From: Toxonevra muliebris
Taxonomy: Eukaryota > Arthropoda > Insecta > Diptera > Pallopteridae
Length of the DNA: 64,000 nt
Assembly (NCBI GenBank): GCA_963691655.1
Contig: OY829326.1
Coordinates: forward strand, 19,022,878-19,086,877
Direction: 5' to 3'
A program made the translations under genes and the position numbers. The stretch's first letter is position 1. Each line of letters starts with the position of its first letter. Shown piece by piece: positions 1 through 11,300 of this stretch. A model generated the notes under the pieces. That model was not told the origin of the DNA. It did no database searches and worked only from the letters and a program-made list of their open reading frames with translations.

Positions 1-228
1 AAGATGACTTCTTTAAATGAAAATGTATGGAGGAAAACGGCTGTTACAATTAACGAATCCAACGAATTAAATGGTTTTAGTGATAAAACCGAATTATTAA
101 AGAATGTATATTGCTATAATGCAAATACAAAAACATTCCCTCACAAAACTTTTTTTTAATTAAAATCTTCTTCAACGTCTGCCTGTGATGCTGCTGATCT
201 GTCGGCGACTGAAATATACTTCCGCAGA
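1..228. other. Left-edge non-coding DNA
   Basis: AT-rich sequence with no open reading frame or repeat that I could support. By gene order it lies upstream of, or in an intron of, the NOS1AP orthologue that becomes visible at 5070. Confidence 0.5.
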
Positions 229-239
229 AGGGATTGATT
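228..239. repeat. Target-site duplication of the SINE, left copy
   Basis: AAGGGATTGATT, repeated exactly at 696-707. Its length and position immediately outside the tRNA-like head fit LINE-mediated retrotransposition. Confidence 0.8.
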
Positions 240-500
240 TGCGACCTCGATAGTCTAGTGGATAGTGCACAAGACTTGCATTCAGAAGGTTGTTGGTTCG
301 ATGGTTCGATGGTTAATTCTGGTGGTCTGGTTGTTAATTCTCATAAAAACTTCTTATATTCACTATCGATATGAAGTGGATGAGAATTATGAGAATGTGT
401 ACAAGTACACACCTTGGTTGGTAATGGCAAAATCATCGAGCTGATAAAAAATTACCACACAGCCGTTCGGAATCGGCGTTAAACTGTAGGCTCAACCATC

Positions 501-570
501 GCCACTGTGGTCTAAAGGCAGAGTACCAGACTCCTGTCTCTGGAGACCCGAGTTCGAATCTCAGCTGGCG
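501..570 (+). repeat. Second tRNA-like module within the SINE
   Basis: A 70-nt cloverleaf-like block. A-box TGGTCTAAAGG fits the consensus TRGYNNARNGG. A CCAGA/TCTGG anticodon-stem pairing encloses an 8-nt loop, and there is a T-arm with TTCGAAT. The acceptor pairing is only partial (GCCA with TGGC) and the anticodon loop is one base too long, so it is not a functional tRNA. It is absent from the sister copy at 34705-35018. Confidence 0.6.
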
Positions 571-571
571 T

Positions 572-616
572 ATGTTTCTTATCTATCTTTCTTTCTCTCT
601 TCCTTTCTTTCTTTCA
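572..616 (+). repeat. TTTC-rich microsatellite inside the SINE
   Basis: Interrupted TTTC/TCTT repeats joining the second tRNA-like block to the LINE-like tail. Probably a slippage-expanded linker. Confidence 0.6.
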
Positions 617-707
617 TAATTGTGGCTTTGGCACAATAGATCTTAAAGGTCGCAGTGCCAGACTTCCGAGTCGTCCTTCCTTCAAATAATAATCAAAGGG
701 ATTGATT

Positions 708-3700
708 GACATTTTTGAGGAGTAGCAAGGAATTTTTGTCTACTTAAAAAACTAGATATGAGACCTTCTCGGTCACAGAACATTGGTCTATATGTGTATA
801 TAGAAAAAGAGCGAAAAAGTCCACTTTGAAAAAAGTTCGAAATTTGCGATTCAAATGGAATGATGTAAAAAACAATAATTTATATTTTACTGAATCTTAT
901 ATAAAACTCTTACAGTTTACTGTTTTGAAATCGTTTGTATAAAATAAAGCTTAAATTCTTCAGAAATTTATAAAATCATTAAGAGTTTCACTCATACGTC
1001 CTGTAGTACCAAAGAGTGAAGGAAGGAGACACATATATATATACCTAAGTACCTATGTAAATGTGTTTATGAGTTTTCTCAATAAATTTTTTCAAGAAAT
1101 CAGAAGATAAAACGAAATTATGAAAACTGCTATATATTTTATGGTGTTATTTAAATTTGTTAGAAGACCTGATTGAGTGAAAATCATTGAAAGCGGATGA
1201 AAGTAATTCAGAGTAGAACTAGCAACCTAAAACCTCTAATAAAATTGGAAAATAAAACAAAAAGTTGACTATTTTAACTAATTTTTCCTAAATCTGCTAT
1301 ATATTTTTAAGAGCTGTAGTTGCTGTAGGAGTATAAAGATTTTGATCTCGCTACAGCTTAAGCTTGTTAATTGAGCTTGCAGTTTTTGACAAGATGGTCT
1401 GACTGCTGTATCGTTGGAGATATCAGTCGATCTGCGTGCTATTGATGTAGTCTTGTGATTTATGCAGAACCGCTGCTAGACTAGTAAATAATCGAAGTGG
1501 CGAAAGAGCACACAAATTATGCTTGACATACAAAATTCGGTACATTTTTAGCTTAGAAGTGTACAAGTTCAAATCAGGTCATCAACATATATATGTATTT
1601 ACTATTTCCGTTCCCCTTTCCTTTTCCTATTTGACTGCTTCTCATTCGTATATACGTATTGCTAAATTAAATTAACACAAAGCGATGACGCTAATCAAGA
1701 GAAAGCTGACAATGACGCTGATGCCGCATACATTAACACTGATAAGCTTATTTGCAATAGCAGCAGCGGTAGTTTGAGCGCCATGTATTGATGCTGATGG
1801 CGTGTGTTAACAAATACTACAATAAAATCTGTGCACATACATACAAAATAACATAGACGCATATACACACACGCACACAACAACAGCCGCCGAACCCGCT
1901 TCACTTGTGAATCACAGCATGTGAAGTGAAAATTCGAGAAATAAAGAAAATCAAAGAAACCTCCAAATAAAGTTAATACAGCATAAGGATTCAAAATCCT
2001 TATTTAATCCTTTGCATATGTAGTTCGTGTCGTTCGTTGTATAGTTCTGTGTGTGCGCGTGTGTGTGTTATTGAATAATTGCGGGTTTGAGTTTGTATGC
2101 CTTAAATATATATATGTATATACATGGTGTATAACATCATCAAAGTTGAAGGCGCGAAATTCGCAAATCCTTTGTTGAACTAATACGCCCGCAGCGTATG
2201 CACGCGCACGCACAGACACATACACACACACAACTTTGAAAACTTGCTAATAGAACAAAAAAAAATACTGCAAGAGCGCAGAAAATTCGGAAATTTGGTT
2301 TAGTATGACGCAACAATTGTAAAACTAATACCATAAAGGATATCAATGTAAAGTTACGTATTCATCAGGATAAACCTACTTAAAGTAAAAATCAAGAATG
2401 AGAAAAAATATGAAAATTAAGCAGAAGTTAAGCTTAATTTTAAAATAAAAGTAACATTTTAAAGGCGATTTAGACAAAATCGATGGTTACATATTTTTTT
2501 AAGAAGATTTATAAGTATACCAAAAAATTATTATAAACTTTTTCATTGACTTTAAACTTATTGTTAGTGGCGCTCGTTGATAACCTCGTGCATTCATACA
2601 TTCGTACATTCGAAATTTATATAATAAATTCTAAACAATTTTGACATAAGCATCAATATTATGATAAGTGCTTATAAGCATAAAAAAAACCTTTCTACAC
2701 AAAGCTAAAATGAAAGCAGAAAAATATATGTGTTGACATTGATGTCAACATGTAAAAGCCAATATTGACAGGCATATGCAAACAATGTAAAGAAAAAAGA
2801 AAAGTTTCTAGTATGAGATTGGATATTCATTTGAAAAAGGATATGCAATAAAGTGGGATGGTATATTTGTTCGGAAAAATATAAGGAGATTAACATTTCT
2901 TTAACAACATTTAAGTGGCAAGTTGAACAACATTTTTAAAACTTTTCTTTTAACTAATTGTCATGAGATTTCGATTTTTTTTTTCATGTACACCAATATT
3001 AAAAAGTCTTTACATTTATTGTATGTCTGTATAAACATTCCTTGGAGAGAGACTAATCATTAGAAAACAAAAAACAAATTTCCAGCTTAGCTTAGCTAAA
3101 TTGCATGTGTCGAAACTTTTTTAATTTAAATTTTGCACAAATTTGGAAAGAAAACGTAATTTTAATTTAAAAATTTTATTTATATTTGAAACTTTTTGTT
3201 TGTTGGTATCTACCTGCAAATTTCAAAGCAGATATGTTTGTTATTTGATGTTAGAAAACTTTTACAAAGGCCTGATGTGAGAAATGTGTATGTGACATTA
3301 AACACGTGTATCAACATATGAAAGATATAATACATGAAAATACATTTCAAAGAGATTCAAGATGGATAAAAAACTATAGATGTAGGTCTCAAAGAAAAAT
3401 ACTATGCTTTCTCCGTATACTAAAAATGATTTAACTTTGTTAAATTTACTTTTGAAGGAGTTTCGTATTCAAGCATAGAATCAATAAGTATAGCTATGCA
3501 TAATTTGTTTTCTTCCTTCGATCGGAAATTTAGTTTATTTTGTTGTTAGAAAAAACTTAGTTCCGTTTTTAAGGCATCGAAAAGAGGAAAGAAGTTTTAA
3601 AATATTTATGCATGGAAAGCATAATCAAAATTATGTCACTGGAGTTCAATTTCAACATGGACATAGCCCTTATTCCCTCAAAAGACGTACCAGTTCCTGA

Positions 3701-5069
3701 AGAGAAAAACTTGAAAGCTATTGTTTTCATCATCTTATATCACAATTGTTGAATTAAAATGCTTAAATAAGTATTGAAATGTGTTAATAATAACAAAGGA
3801 AACATTTTTTAATAATCATCACTAAGCACTGACTCGTCTTCAAATGGTAATGCAAGAGCAGATTGAGTGTGGTTGTTATAGAGCGCACCTCCCAAAGTAT
3901 CGAAAAACAGAGAAAATTGGTAAGCAATAGTTTGGCGAAACATAGTCTAGAATCTAGAATGTAGATCGTTGAAGAAATTTTGTTTTCACTATTTGCTTAA
4001 ATTGTTGGAGTAAAATGTTTGATTTTGAATATTAAAGTTTTTGGAAACTTAATTTAACTTGATTATAAAAATCTCATTAGGTTAAGGTATGAGAGCAGGC
4101 TCGCTAACTCAGTTATCCAGATCGATATGAGCGAAGTTATTCAAGAAGATTCAGTGTAAAGACTGCGCCTTATGAAGGCGAGAACATATTTTGCAGAAAA
4201 GCAATTGATTGTATCGATCGACAGAAAGGACTCATTGAAAATTCTTCTTCTTTGCCCAGCCAGTGTTGGAAATTCATATAAAATATGAGTTGTCGTCGCA
4301 TTAACTTTCATGCATAGACGACAGTCTTTATCATTGGACTGGCCTTACTTTATTTAGCTGATATCTGAGAGCATAGTGTTCAGATATATAGCTATTAGCT
4401 CCCTGTAATAAGTTTCCTATACATGACTCTAACATAAATCGTGTATCAGAATAATTATTCTTTTTTTTTGTCGTGAGTTTGAGGTGTTGTAGATAGATCG
4501 ATTTTAGCCTATTTCGTATGGGTCTGCTTTTGTCTTTCCCCCACCGAACTTCGTTATTTCGAACCAAAATATTCAACAATCTGGTTGTTTATTAAGCGAT
4601 TGCCAACCTACAATCAAACTCAGCCACTTCCTCTACTTATGTTCAGCCTTGGTTAATTGTTGGAAAAATACCCTAGAATAATATTTTGACATAGACTAAT
4701 TTGTCTCGAGGGGTTGATTGATGTAGGTGGCCTGCTAAAATATATAATAAAGAGATAACGGTTTGAGTAGACTTATTTTTAAAAAGGGAAAGTCTATCAC
4801 AATAAGTCGCCCTTTGGCCTTGATGTACAACTATCTAACTTAACTTAATCAAAAAGCTTTGCAACACAGATAACAACAAGCAATACAGACGAGCAAATTA
4901 ACTTGAGGTTTACTTCTTTTTTATTACCATGTACAGGAACTTACCCAAAATCTTTTCTATGGGTAAGATTTTAAACCAACACCCCTGAAAGCATTTCCAT
5001 ATAAATTCCTGATTAATGAAAATGAAATCTACTATACAATTAATTTTTTTATTTTTTTTCTATTTACAG
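708..5069. other. Non-coding DNA upstream of the first visible PTB exon
   Basis: AT-rich, most likely intron of the NOS1AP orthologue, because the first exon seen at 5070 starts in mid-domain with a good acceptor. It holds CA/GT-rich tracts near 1862-1882, 2050-2070 and 2205-2232. I checked for the preceding PTB exon, which should encode the FEAKYxG-type start of the domain, and did not find it. The stretch 4080-4620 has an unusual mixed composition and may be an old repeat, but I could not identify it. Confidence 0.5.
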
Positions 5070-5165
5070 TACGAATGCAAAGTGCAAAATTTGAAAAAGC
5101 GCAAAGTTACAATTAATGTTTCGGTCAATGGAGTGCGCGTTGTTTTAAAGAAGCGTAGAAGAAAA
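5070..5165 (+). CDS. NOS1AP: NOS1AP/CAPON orthologue, internal PTB-domain exon 1
   Basis: A 96-nt exon encoding 32 residues. The acceptor is a long T-rich tract ending TTTACAG at 5069; the donor is AAA|GTAAGT; both borders are phase 0. The product runs YECKVQNLKKRKV, then VSVNGVRVVLKKRRRK. This is the beta-strand and basic-tract region of the PTB domain of the nitric oxide synthase 1 adaptor family, whose vertebrate members read KNIKKKKV...VSVDGVKVILKKKKKK at this point. NOS1AP proteins are cytoplasmic and synaptic adaptors that link nNOS to Dexras1 and to Scribble. The earlier part of the PTB domain is not in the window, so the visible gene is 5'-truncated. Confidence 0.93.
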
Positions 5166-5236
5166 GTAAGTATCGAAGTCAAAATTTATTTTGAACTTCT
5201 TTGGAATTAGCTTACTTTATGTTGTTCGTATTACAG

Positions 5237-5404
5237 AAAAAGAATTGGACAAATGATCCTGAAGAAATCGAGCTACTCAATCATCCCATATATAGAATAT
5301 TTTATGTGTCACACGATAGCAGCGATCTCAAAATATTTAGTTATATTGCACGAGATGCCAGCACAGATACATTTAAATGTTCGGTATTCAAAAGTCATAA
5401 AAAG
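5237..5404 (+). CDS. NOS1AP: NOS1AP/CAPON orthologue, internal PTB-domain exon 2
   Basis: A 168-nt exon (56 residues), phase 0 at both ends, separated from the previous exon by a 71-nt intron. The acceptor is TATTACAG and the donor AAAAAG|GTGAGT. It encodes [17 protein letters not shown] followed by [19 protein letters not shown] and [19 protein letters not shown]. The block is nearly identical to the vertebrate CAPON PTB core, which identifies the family with high certainty. The domain's closing helix is in the exon at 24716, so the next intron (about 19.3 kb) splits the PTB domain just after the last beta strand. Any transcript starting inside that intron would lose the phosphotyrosine-binding fold but keep the helix and the C-terminal coiled coil. 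Confidence 0.96.
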
Positions 5405-8400
5405 GTGAGTGAGAGTTTCATTAATTTGGGGTAAAAAATATAAAAAAAAAATTTCGTTTTTCATTGTTATTTGTTTATGTTGATTTTTAGTTCAAAAAAT
5501 ATACAACTGCAAAATGTGTCGTTGAATTTGGTTTCTCTCTGATTGGTTTGCTTCTAAAAACCATAAAATCTATGTGGAAAAATATTATTATTATTATTAA
5601 AATATTTTTCTAATAATACATATATACATACACTCATATGTACCTCTATGTTAATATGTATGTTCCATAATTGTCTAATTTTTGGCATATATCCAGTCCC
5701 AATCTTCTGATACAACAACAAAGTCAAAAGTCGAATTCGAGCAAAAAGTTTTGTCGCTGAGATTTTAGAATTTTTTGTTTTGTTTTGCTTGAAATTGGTT
5801 TTCGGCGGTGTCAGCGTTGCCGTTGAGTAGTAAATAAACATCAGCAACATCAACTATTACATACACATTTATTCACATGCTCATCGCTACGCAACATAGC
5901 ACAACGCAAAAACACTTCCTTAGTCATAGATTTATTGCTAAATTTTTTATTTTTTTTTAAAATACATTTACAAAAATTTTCAATCGAAACTCAGTCGACA
6001 GTGTCTATGTAAATTGCGCTTAAATGCTACCGCTACCGTTGCCAGTTTTCCAAAAATATGAATAAATGAAAATGACTGAAAAACAAGTGCATAAATTGCT
6101 TGTGAGCTCATATATTCATGTGAATATTGTAGCAATAACAACAACAAGAAACAATGACAACAAAACTAATTGTATATTGCAAAAATGCCAACCAAATTTC
6201 ACATAAGCACAGAAATGTCGCCACATCTGCTCTGAATTTGCTATATGCATTTACTATATGTAAATATTTTTGTGAATGTGTTATGATGTTTGTGTAATTA
6301 CTGTTGTTGTTCTTATTGCTTTTGTTGTTGTTATTTTAGTCATTACATTTATTAACTCTGACACATGCTGAATATAGATTTTTGTGATTGCGATTACGAT
6401 TTTATTTTTATTCGAACAGCAGCAGTAGCAGTAAAACTTTTTGGAAAGTGTTGTAATTAGAGATGAACAAATTTTATGTGCAATTATTATTGAATTTGTA
6501 AAACAAATAACAAATTTTGTTTTGAAAAACCTAAGGTGAAGAGGTTTGGGAGTTGAAAAATCCCTGCAAATTAAGTTTTAATATCATAGAAATATTTTTT
6601 TGATTTTTCACGTTCTAGTTTTAATAAAACAGTTCAATAAATTGAATTTTTTACTTAAAACAAAATAGCAATGGGGAAGAGTATAAATTTTAGAAGCTAG
6701 AAATTTGGTGTCAGAGACAAATAATGAGAAACATATTTTCTGCTTTTTCATCAAGCCTCCATTTTCTCTTTTTACTGCGATTTTCAAATAATCCTAACCA
6801 AAGTCATAATTTTGTATATTAAAGTTTATTTTTCTGACCTAAAATAAGTTATAATTATTTTTTGTAAAAATAATACAAATCAAATCTTCAAAACGGGCAA
6901 TATCAAAGGGAACACTAAAACAAATTAAACGAAATCTAGCATAATTTGATAACATAGATCTTAAAACAATTGCTGTAAAAATTCGCAGCATTCAACTATA
7001 AACACGCTCTTTAAAAATTTTGCTTGTTTGAAAGATAGGCGTGATTATTATTCAGTATTTACCATTTTCAGTACTGCATAGTTACGACTTTGAACTCAAC
7101 TATTAACTCATCGAGGTAATTAGAATTTCTTTAATGTTTGCAAGTCTCCGTAACTTCTACTTACCAGATTGAAATTAAGTTTGCTTTATTAACTATAGAA
7201 ACTTTGATACCCGGAGTATAAATTCTAATATTGCTTAATAGAAGAATATACGTTCACTCATTTATTTTCTTAAAATATATTTATTTTCGCAATATGTTGA
7301 AGAAAAAACTGCATAGTCATCTCACTGAAATAAATAAATTGCTGAATTTCCTAGCAATATTAGTAAAAAAATATTTGAAATTTTTGAAAAGCTTATGCCT
7401 CTTATCTCAACATTTAAAAATACCTTCTCTCAAATGTGCAAATATCACGAGTATCTAACTTAACTATGACCACAATAAGCAATCAAAATGTACATTGTCC
7501 TTGAATTCTAATCTTGAGAAGTTCATGGTAGTACAGCAATACAATTATAACTGGAAATACCTATGTAGCTAACAATAGCATAACTCACAGCTATTCTTGG
7601 AACAATAAAATAAATTAGTTTCTACGAATAAAAAGTAACGTATACGCCACGTGTGCCGCACGTTGCAATGTATTTAAACGCTCCCCCAAACAGTAATATG
7701 AGTATGTATGTACTTGTGTACTTAGTAAATATATACTTATATCTGTATAGCATCATTTTACACTATTAACGTTTTATTTTATAGATCTTTTTATTACTAC
7801 AATTAGACAAAATGCTGAAACAATGATTTATTTTGGTTAGGTAAATACACATCGAAAACAGCAAGTACCACGGCGTGTACTTAATCTTTCGTTAAATGAT
7901 ATAAAAAATCGAAATGCGAAAGCGAAAGTTACTTTTATTTTCATTCTTTGTTTACCTACCTATGCCGGCAAACACTCATGCATACGTATGTATGTCTATA
8001 TTTTATACTCAATAATATCTATAGAAATTTAAAGCAATGACGTCATACGACAAGTCCATAAGTATGTCTTCGTAAGAATAATTCTTAAAAAAACTACGCA
8101 AGCCAAAATGATATGCGAAAAAAAATTTATTTACACGCAAAATAAAAAAAAAAATAATGAAGATAACAAAAAAAAAAAAGAAAAACAAAAAAGTGAAAAG
8201 AGGAAATAACAATAAATAGCAACAATAACAAAAATTGTGGATATGCCACAATTGCAATTTATTAATGCTCTCCAGCTAAGGCGCTATAATTTCATATTCG
8301 ATAATAAATAAGAGCATTTGTTAAGCTATTTGTACATTGGTGTATGTATCCCAAGTAGGAGAGGTATGGATAGATTTTTAGCTAATGAGCAAAAGATGAC

Positions 8401-9009
8401 TTGGTAAAAGCAAACACTGATTCTGAAATTCTGAGTATGGAAGCAAAGTCTTAAGTATCAGAGATTGGTTAAAGAGGATTTCCAAATTCTTCCAAATTTT
8501 CACCTAGCTAGCTCTGAGCCATTTACCATTTCTTTTAATAAAAGGAAGTTTAAATTTCAGGCACACCTATACATATGGCAGTTCTACCCCAGTAAGATAT
8601 AGACTCGAAAGATTTGGCAAAAACTTCTGGTTGAATAGGGAAGGCCTTTAACCTAGGTTTCCTCAATGACCTATATGTAGTACAGCTCAGAAAGTTTATA
8701 TTCTGATTCAATATATTCTCATTTAATAGAAGGATAAGATATTTACAACCATTTCAAAGTATTTATTTTAATTTCAAACTCATTTCTGTTAAGCTCTCAA
8801 TAGATTGCTTAATATTTATGATTTGACCAAATGATTTTGAAGCTGAAGTATAGTGAACTAGAAATTAGGCTTTATTTTTAACATTACAACTAAGACAGTG
8901 GTATCAAAACGTCGATATTTAATTTCTCAGCACTTAAAGGGAATCAATCATTTAACCTTACTTATTTCGTCTGATATGGGTGCAGTGAGAGGAATAGACT
9001 AGATCAAGC
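5405..9009. other. Intron, first part
   Basis: AT-rich intronic sequence of the NOS1AP orthologue. A-rich blocks at about 8140-8230 and TTG/CAA-type triplet runs near 6300-6340 are simple low-complexity sequence. I see no coding exon here. Confidence 0.5.
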
Positions 9010-9240
9010 ACATCATTCAATGAAACTTCAAAGAATATATCGATGACATTTAAGACGCAAACGATATCTATCTACTTTTGACTAAGCAATCAGACATCCA
9101 ATTCAAACTTCTTAATATCCCCATTCAAGCAAAACTTCCAATCGAATCAGAGGTATTTAGCCTCGAAACTAAGATAACTAAGGAACGTACCTATCTGACC
9201 GCTTAACACAGTCTAGTTTTTCCAGATTAGTGACCCGAAC
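9010..9240 (+). mobile_element. Decayed non-LTR retrotransposon RT fragment (possible)
   Basis: One + frame, interrupted by stops, reads like the catalytic neighbourhood of a LINE reverse transcriptase: a DI.DANDIYLL segment in the position of the usual DxxFADDIxLL, followed by SDIQFKL, which resembles the SxDMQxKL spacing of RTE/R1-type elements. The match is short and eroded, with no flanking domains visible, so it may be a relic or chance. Confidence 0.4.
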
Positions 9241-9552
9241 ATCAAAAGGTTTGACAACTCAATGGACTAAACTAAAACATAGCTCGGGATAATTTCTCTT
9301 TGCTGATGGAATAAGTGCACTCAGAGTTTTTTCTATATGCTCTAACAATATTGGCTCAACAATAGTTCTGAAAAAATTAGATCTTCTAAAGATAGTCTGC
9401 ACATCGTTACCCGAGGTCCATTATATCCAATCGTTTATGCTTTAGATTGAATTGCGTGCTACTACAAATTCAAAGTTTTTTCAATTGTGATATTAGTGGG
9501 CGCCTGTTTGTGCTTTAAAACAGCACTGTTGACAGTGGTTAGTCAATGTATG

Positions 9553-9582
9553 GTGGCGTGGTGTAGTGGTCACCACTCAGGA
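9553..9582 (+). repeat. tRNA-like A-box fragment (SINE head relic)
   Basis: GGCGTGGTGTAGTGG contains TGGTGTAGTGG, a full match to the pol III A-box consensus, in the GTGGCGTAGTGG context typical of tRNA-derived SINE heads. No convincing B box follows, so only a truncated head is supported. Confidence 0.35.
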
Positions 9583-10210
9583 GGTAAATACATGAATACA
9601 TATGTATGTAAGCATGTGGCTAGGAAGCTAATGGAACTGCTTTTTCTTATTTATATTTATTTATTTCAAAGAATTGCAAATTTCACGAGAAGATTTTCAT
9701 GTTAAAAATAAATTCAAAGCAGAAATGAAAACAAAGGCAAATAAACGAAGAATGTGATAGAAAAATGAAGAAACAAAATAGCAACAAGAGATATATGTTT
9801 AGTGAAGACAATTCGAACACGCGTCGTGCATAAATAAATTTGGTTTAAAAATCCAAGAAGAATAGAAATTAGTTGCGAAAAAATTCATAAGTTACTTCAG
9901 AAATAAGAAGAGGATCATTGCATACGTCAGCAATACAAACAAAGCAGCAGGCAGCCACTAGCAACGACGATAACGACGAATTACTTATAGACGCAAAGAT
10001 TACGAAAGAAAAGCGAAAGATAATTCAAAAGAAATGGAGAAGAGAAGAAAAGCTTTATATTTTCTTTGTTGGGATAGAAAGCTTTCTAGCGTGTATGACG
10101 TCACAGTTGCTAGCGGTGTGGGAACAAAAAAAAAAAAAAAGAAAAAGATCGCGCCAACGATCGTGCGAGTAAAGATCAGAAGTGGCAATAGTAACGGCAA
10201 CAGCAACAAA

Positions 10211-10251
10211 TCATTTCAGTGCGTAAAGTGCTGCTTGTTGAAAAAGTCGCA
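10211..10251 (+). promoter_or_regulatory. Candidate Inr/DPE core promoter inside the long intron
   Basis: TTCAGT has its A at 10218 and fits the arthropod initiator TCAKTY. Counting that A as +1, AGTCGC occupies +28 to +33 and matches the downstream promoter element RGWYVT in five of six positions. The exact Inr-DPE spacing is the informative point. The DNA downstream is A-biased on the + strand, as fly 5' leaders often are. I infer an alternative start for the NOS1AP orthologue. Confidence 0.5.
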
Positions 10252-11300
10252 AAGCGGTCGATTCAAGTAAAAACAAACGTGCAACAACAAATATTTATAG
10301 AAAAAAGAAAATTTCGATTCGAGCACTTCGGAAAATTAATGGAAAAATTGTAAAATAAAAAAATGTTTATTTACTTTTAATGAAAAGTGAAAAAGAAACA
10401 CAGCAATAAATTCTACGAATCATTTTAATGGAAATCTTAAACGAGATCAAAAAGCGATAACCGATTCCTAAATGTAAAACAAAAGTGAAGTGTTTGCTTA
10501 AAAATAGTACAAACATCAAATTAAATAAAAATAAATTATATTTCAAAGAAACACTTAAAGATTTTTGATGCTAAATACCTAAATATATGCAAAACGTACA
10601 AAAATGAAATAAAAGAAAATAAATAAATTCAAAGAAAATATGTATTTTCGCAAAATATAAAGAATTACGTCAATCCACACACACACACAATAGCAAAGTA
10701 AAATATTTTGTATGGCAATTCATCACTTTTAGCCAAAAGAAATAAATGCTGTGTGATTTCTTTATAATAAATTGCGAAGTTTACTTTAACAACAATTAAC
10801 ACAAAATGTAAGAAGAAAAAATTAGAGGAAAATAGGAAAATTAACCGAGAAAGTATTCAGCTAAAATAACTAAAAATTTTTGACTTTTTGTCATTCAATT
10901 TCTTTGTTGACGCCAATAAAATCTGTCTATAGAACAAACGCTGCTGTCACACACGCAAGAAAAAAAGAGCGAAAAACATATTAAAAAAAAAACACTCACA
11001 TCCAAATATAAATATTTTCACAAATATAAATAAAGCGAAAAAACACGAAAATTATTAACAAAAAGAAATTTAAAATATTTCTAATTATTGTTTTTGAAAT
11101 ATTAAAACGAAATTCCAAAATCACACGCGTTGCTGAAAGCACCTCACGGATTTTTATATACAACAACAAAAGCATTAATTAATTAATTTAAAAATAGCTA
11201 CACACGAAACACCCTGTATTTTTATATACAGGTAGAAAGAACGGTAGCGCCTTGTCGGCACGTGATTAACCCGAAAACAAATTTATTTTTGAATAAAATA
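10218..11300 (+). other. Possible long untranslated leader downstream of the candidate promoter
   Basis: Strongly A-rich sequence without a sustained reading frame. Possible donors include AAAAT|GTAAGA near 10808 and CAG|GTAGAA near 11231. The splice pattern cannot be fixed from sequence alone. Confidence 0.3.

Larger units (their letters stand above)
240..696 (+). mobile_element. Composite tRNA-derived SINE with 12-bp target duplication
   Basis: Directly visible modules, in order: a tRNA-like head from 243 with A-box-like TAGTCTAGTGG and a damaged B box; a body from about 313 to 490 shared with the reverse-strand copy at 34705-35018; a second tRNA-like block at 501-570 with A box TGGTCTAAAGG and B box GTTCGAATC; a TTTC-rich tract at about 572-615; and a 3' tail at 616-696 matching the 3' end of the LINE at 62840-63180. 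The whole unit is flanked by the direct repeat AAGGGATTGATT at 228-239 and 696-707, which shows that everything between was inserted as one retrotransposed unit. The head resembles tRNA-Glu; that is inference from its similarity to the better-preserved copy. Confidence 0.85.

Noticed and set aside
243..312. Functional tRNA gene at the SINE head
   Set aside because: The B box is damaged, the anticodon arm does not fold properly and the segment is part of a repeated element.
1..5069. Missing first PTB exon of NOS1AP
   Set aside because: I looked for the FEAKYxG-type coding segment with a phase 0 donor and found none, so it presumably lies left of the window.
5554..5853. 99-codon minus-strand ORF after the PTB exon
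   Set aside because: AT-driven low-complexity frame in an intron, opposite in strand to the gene.
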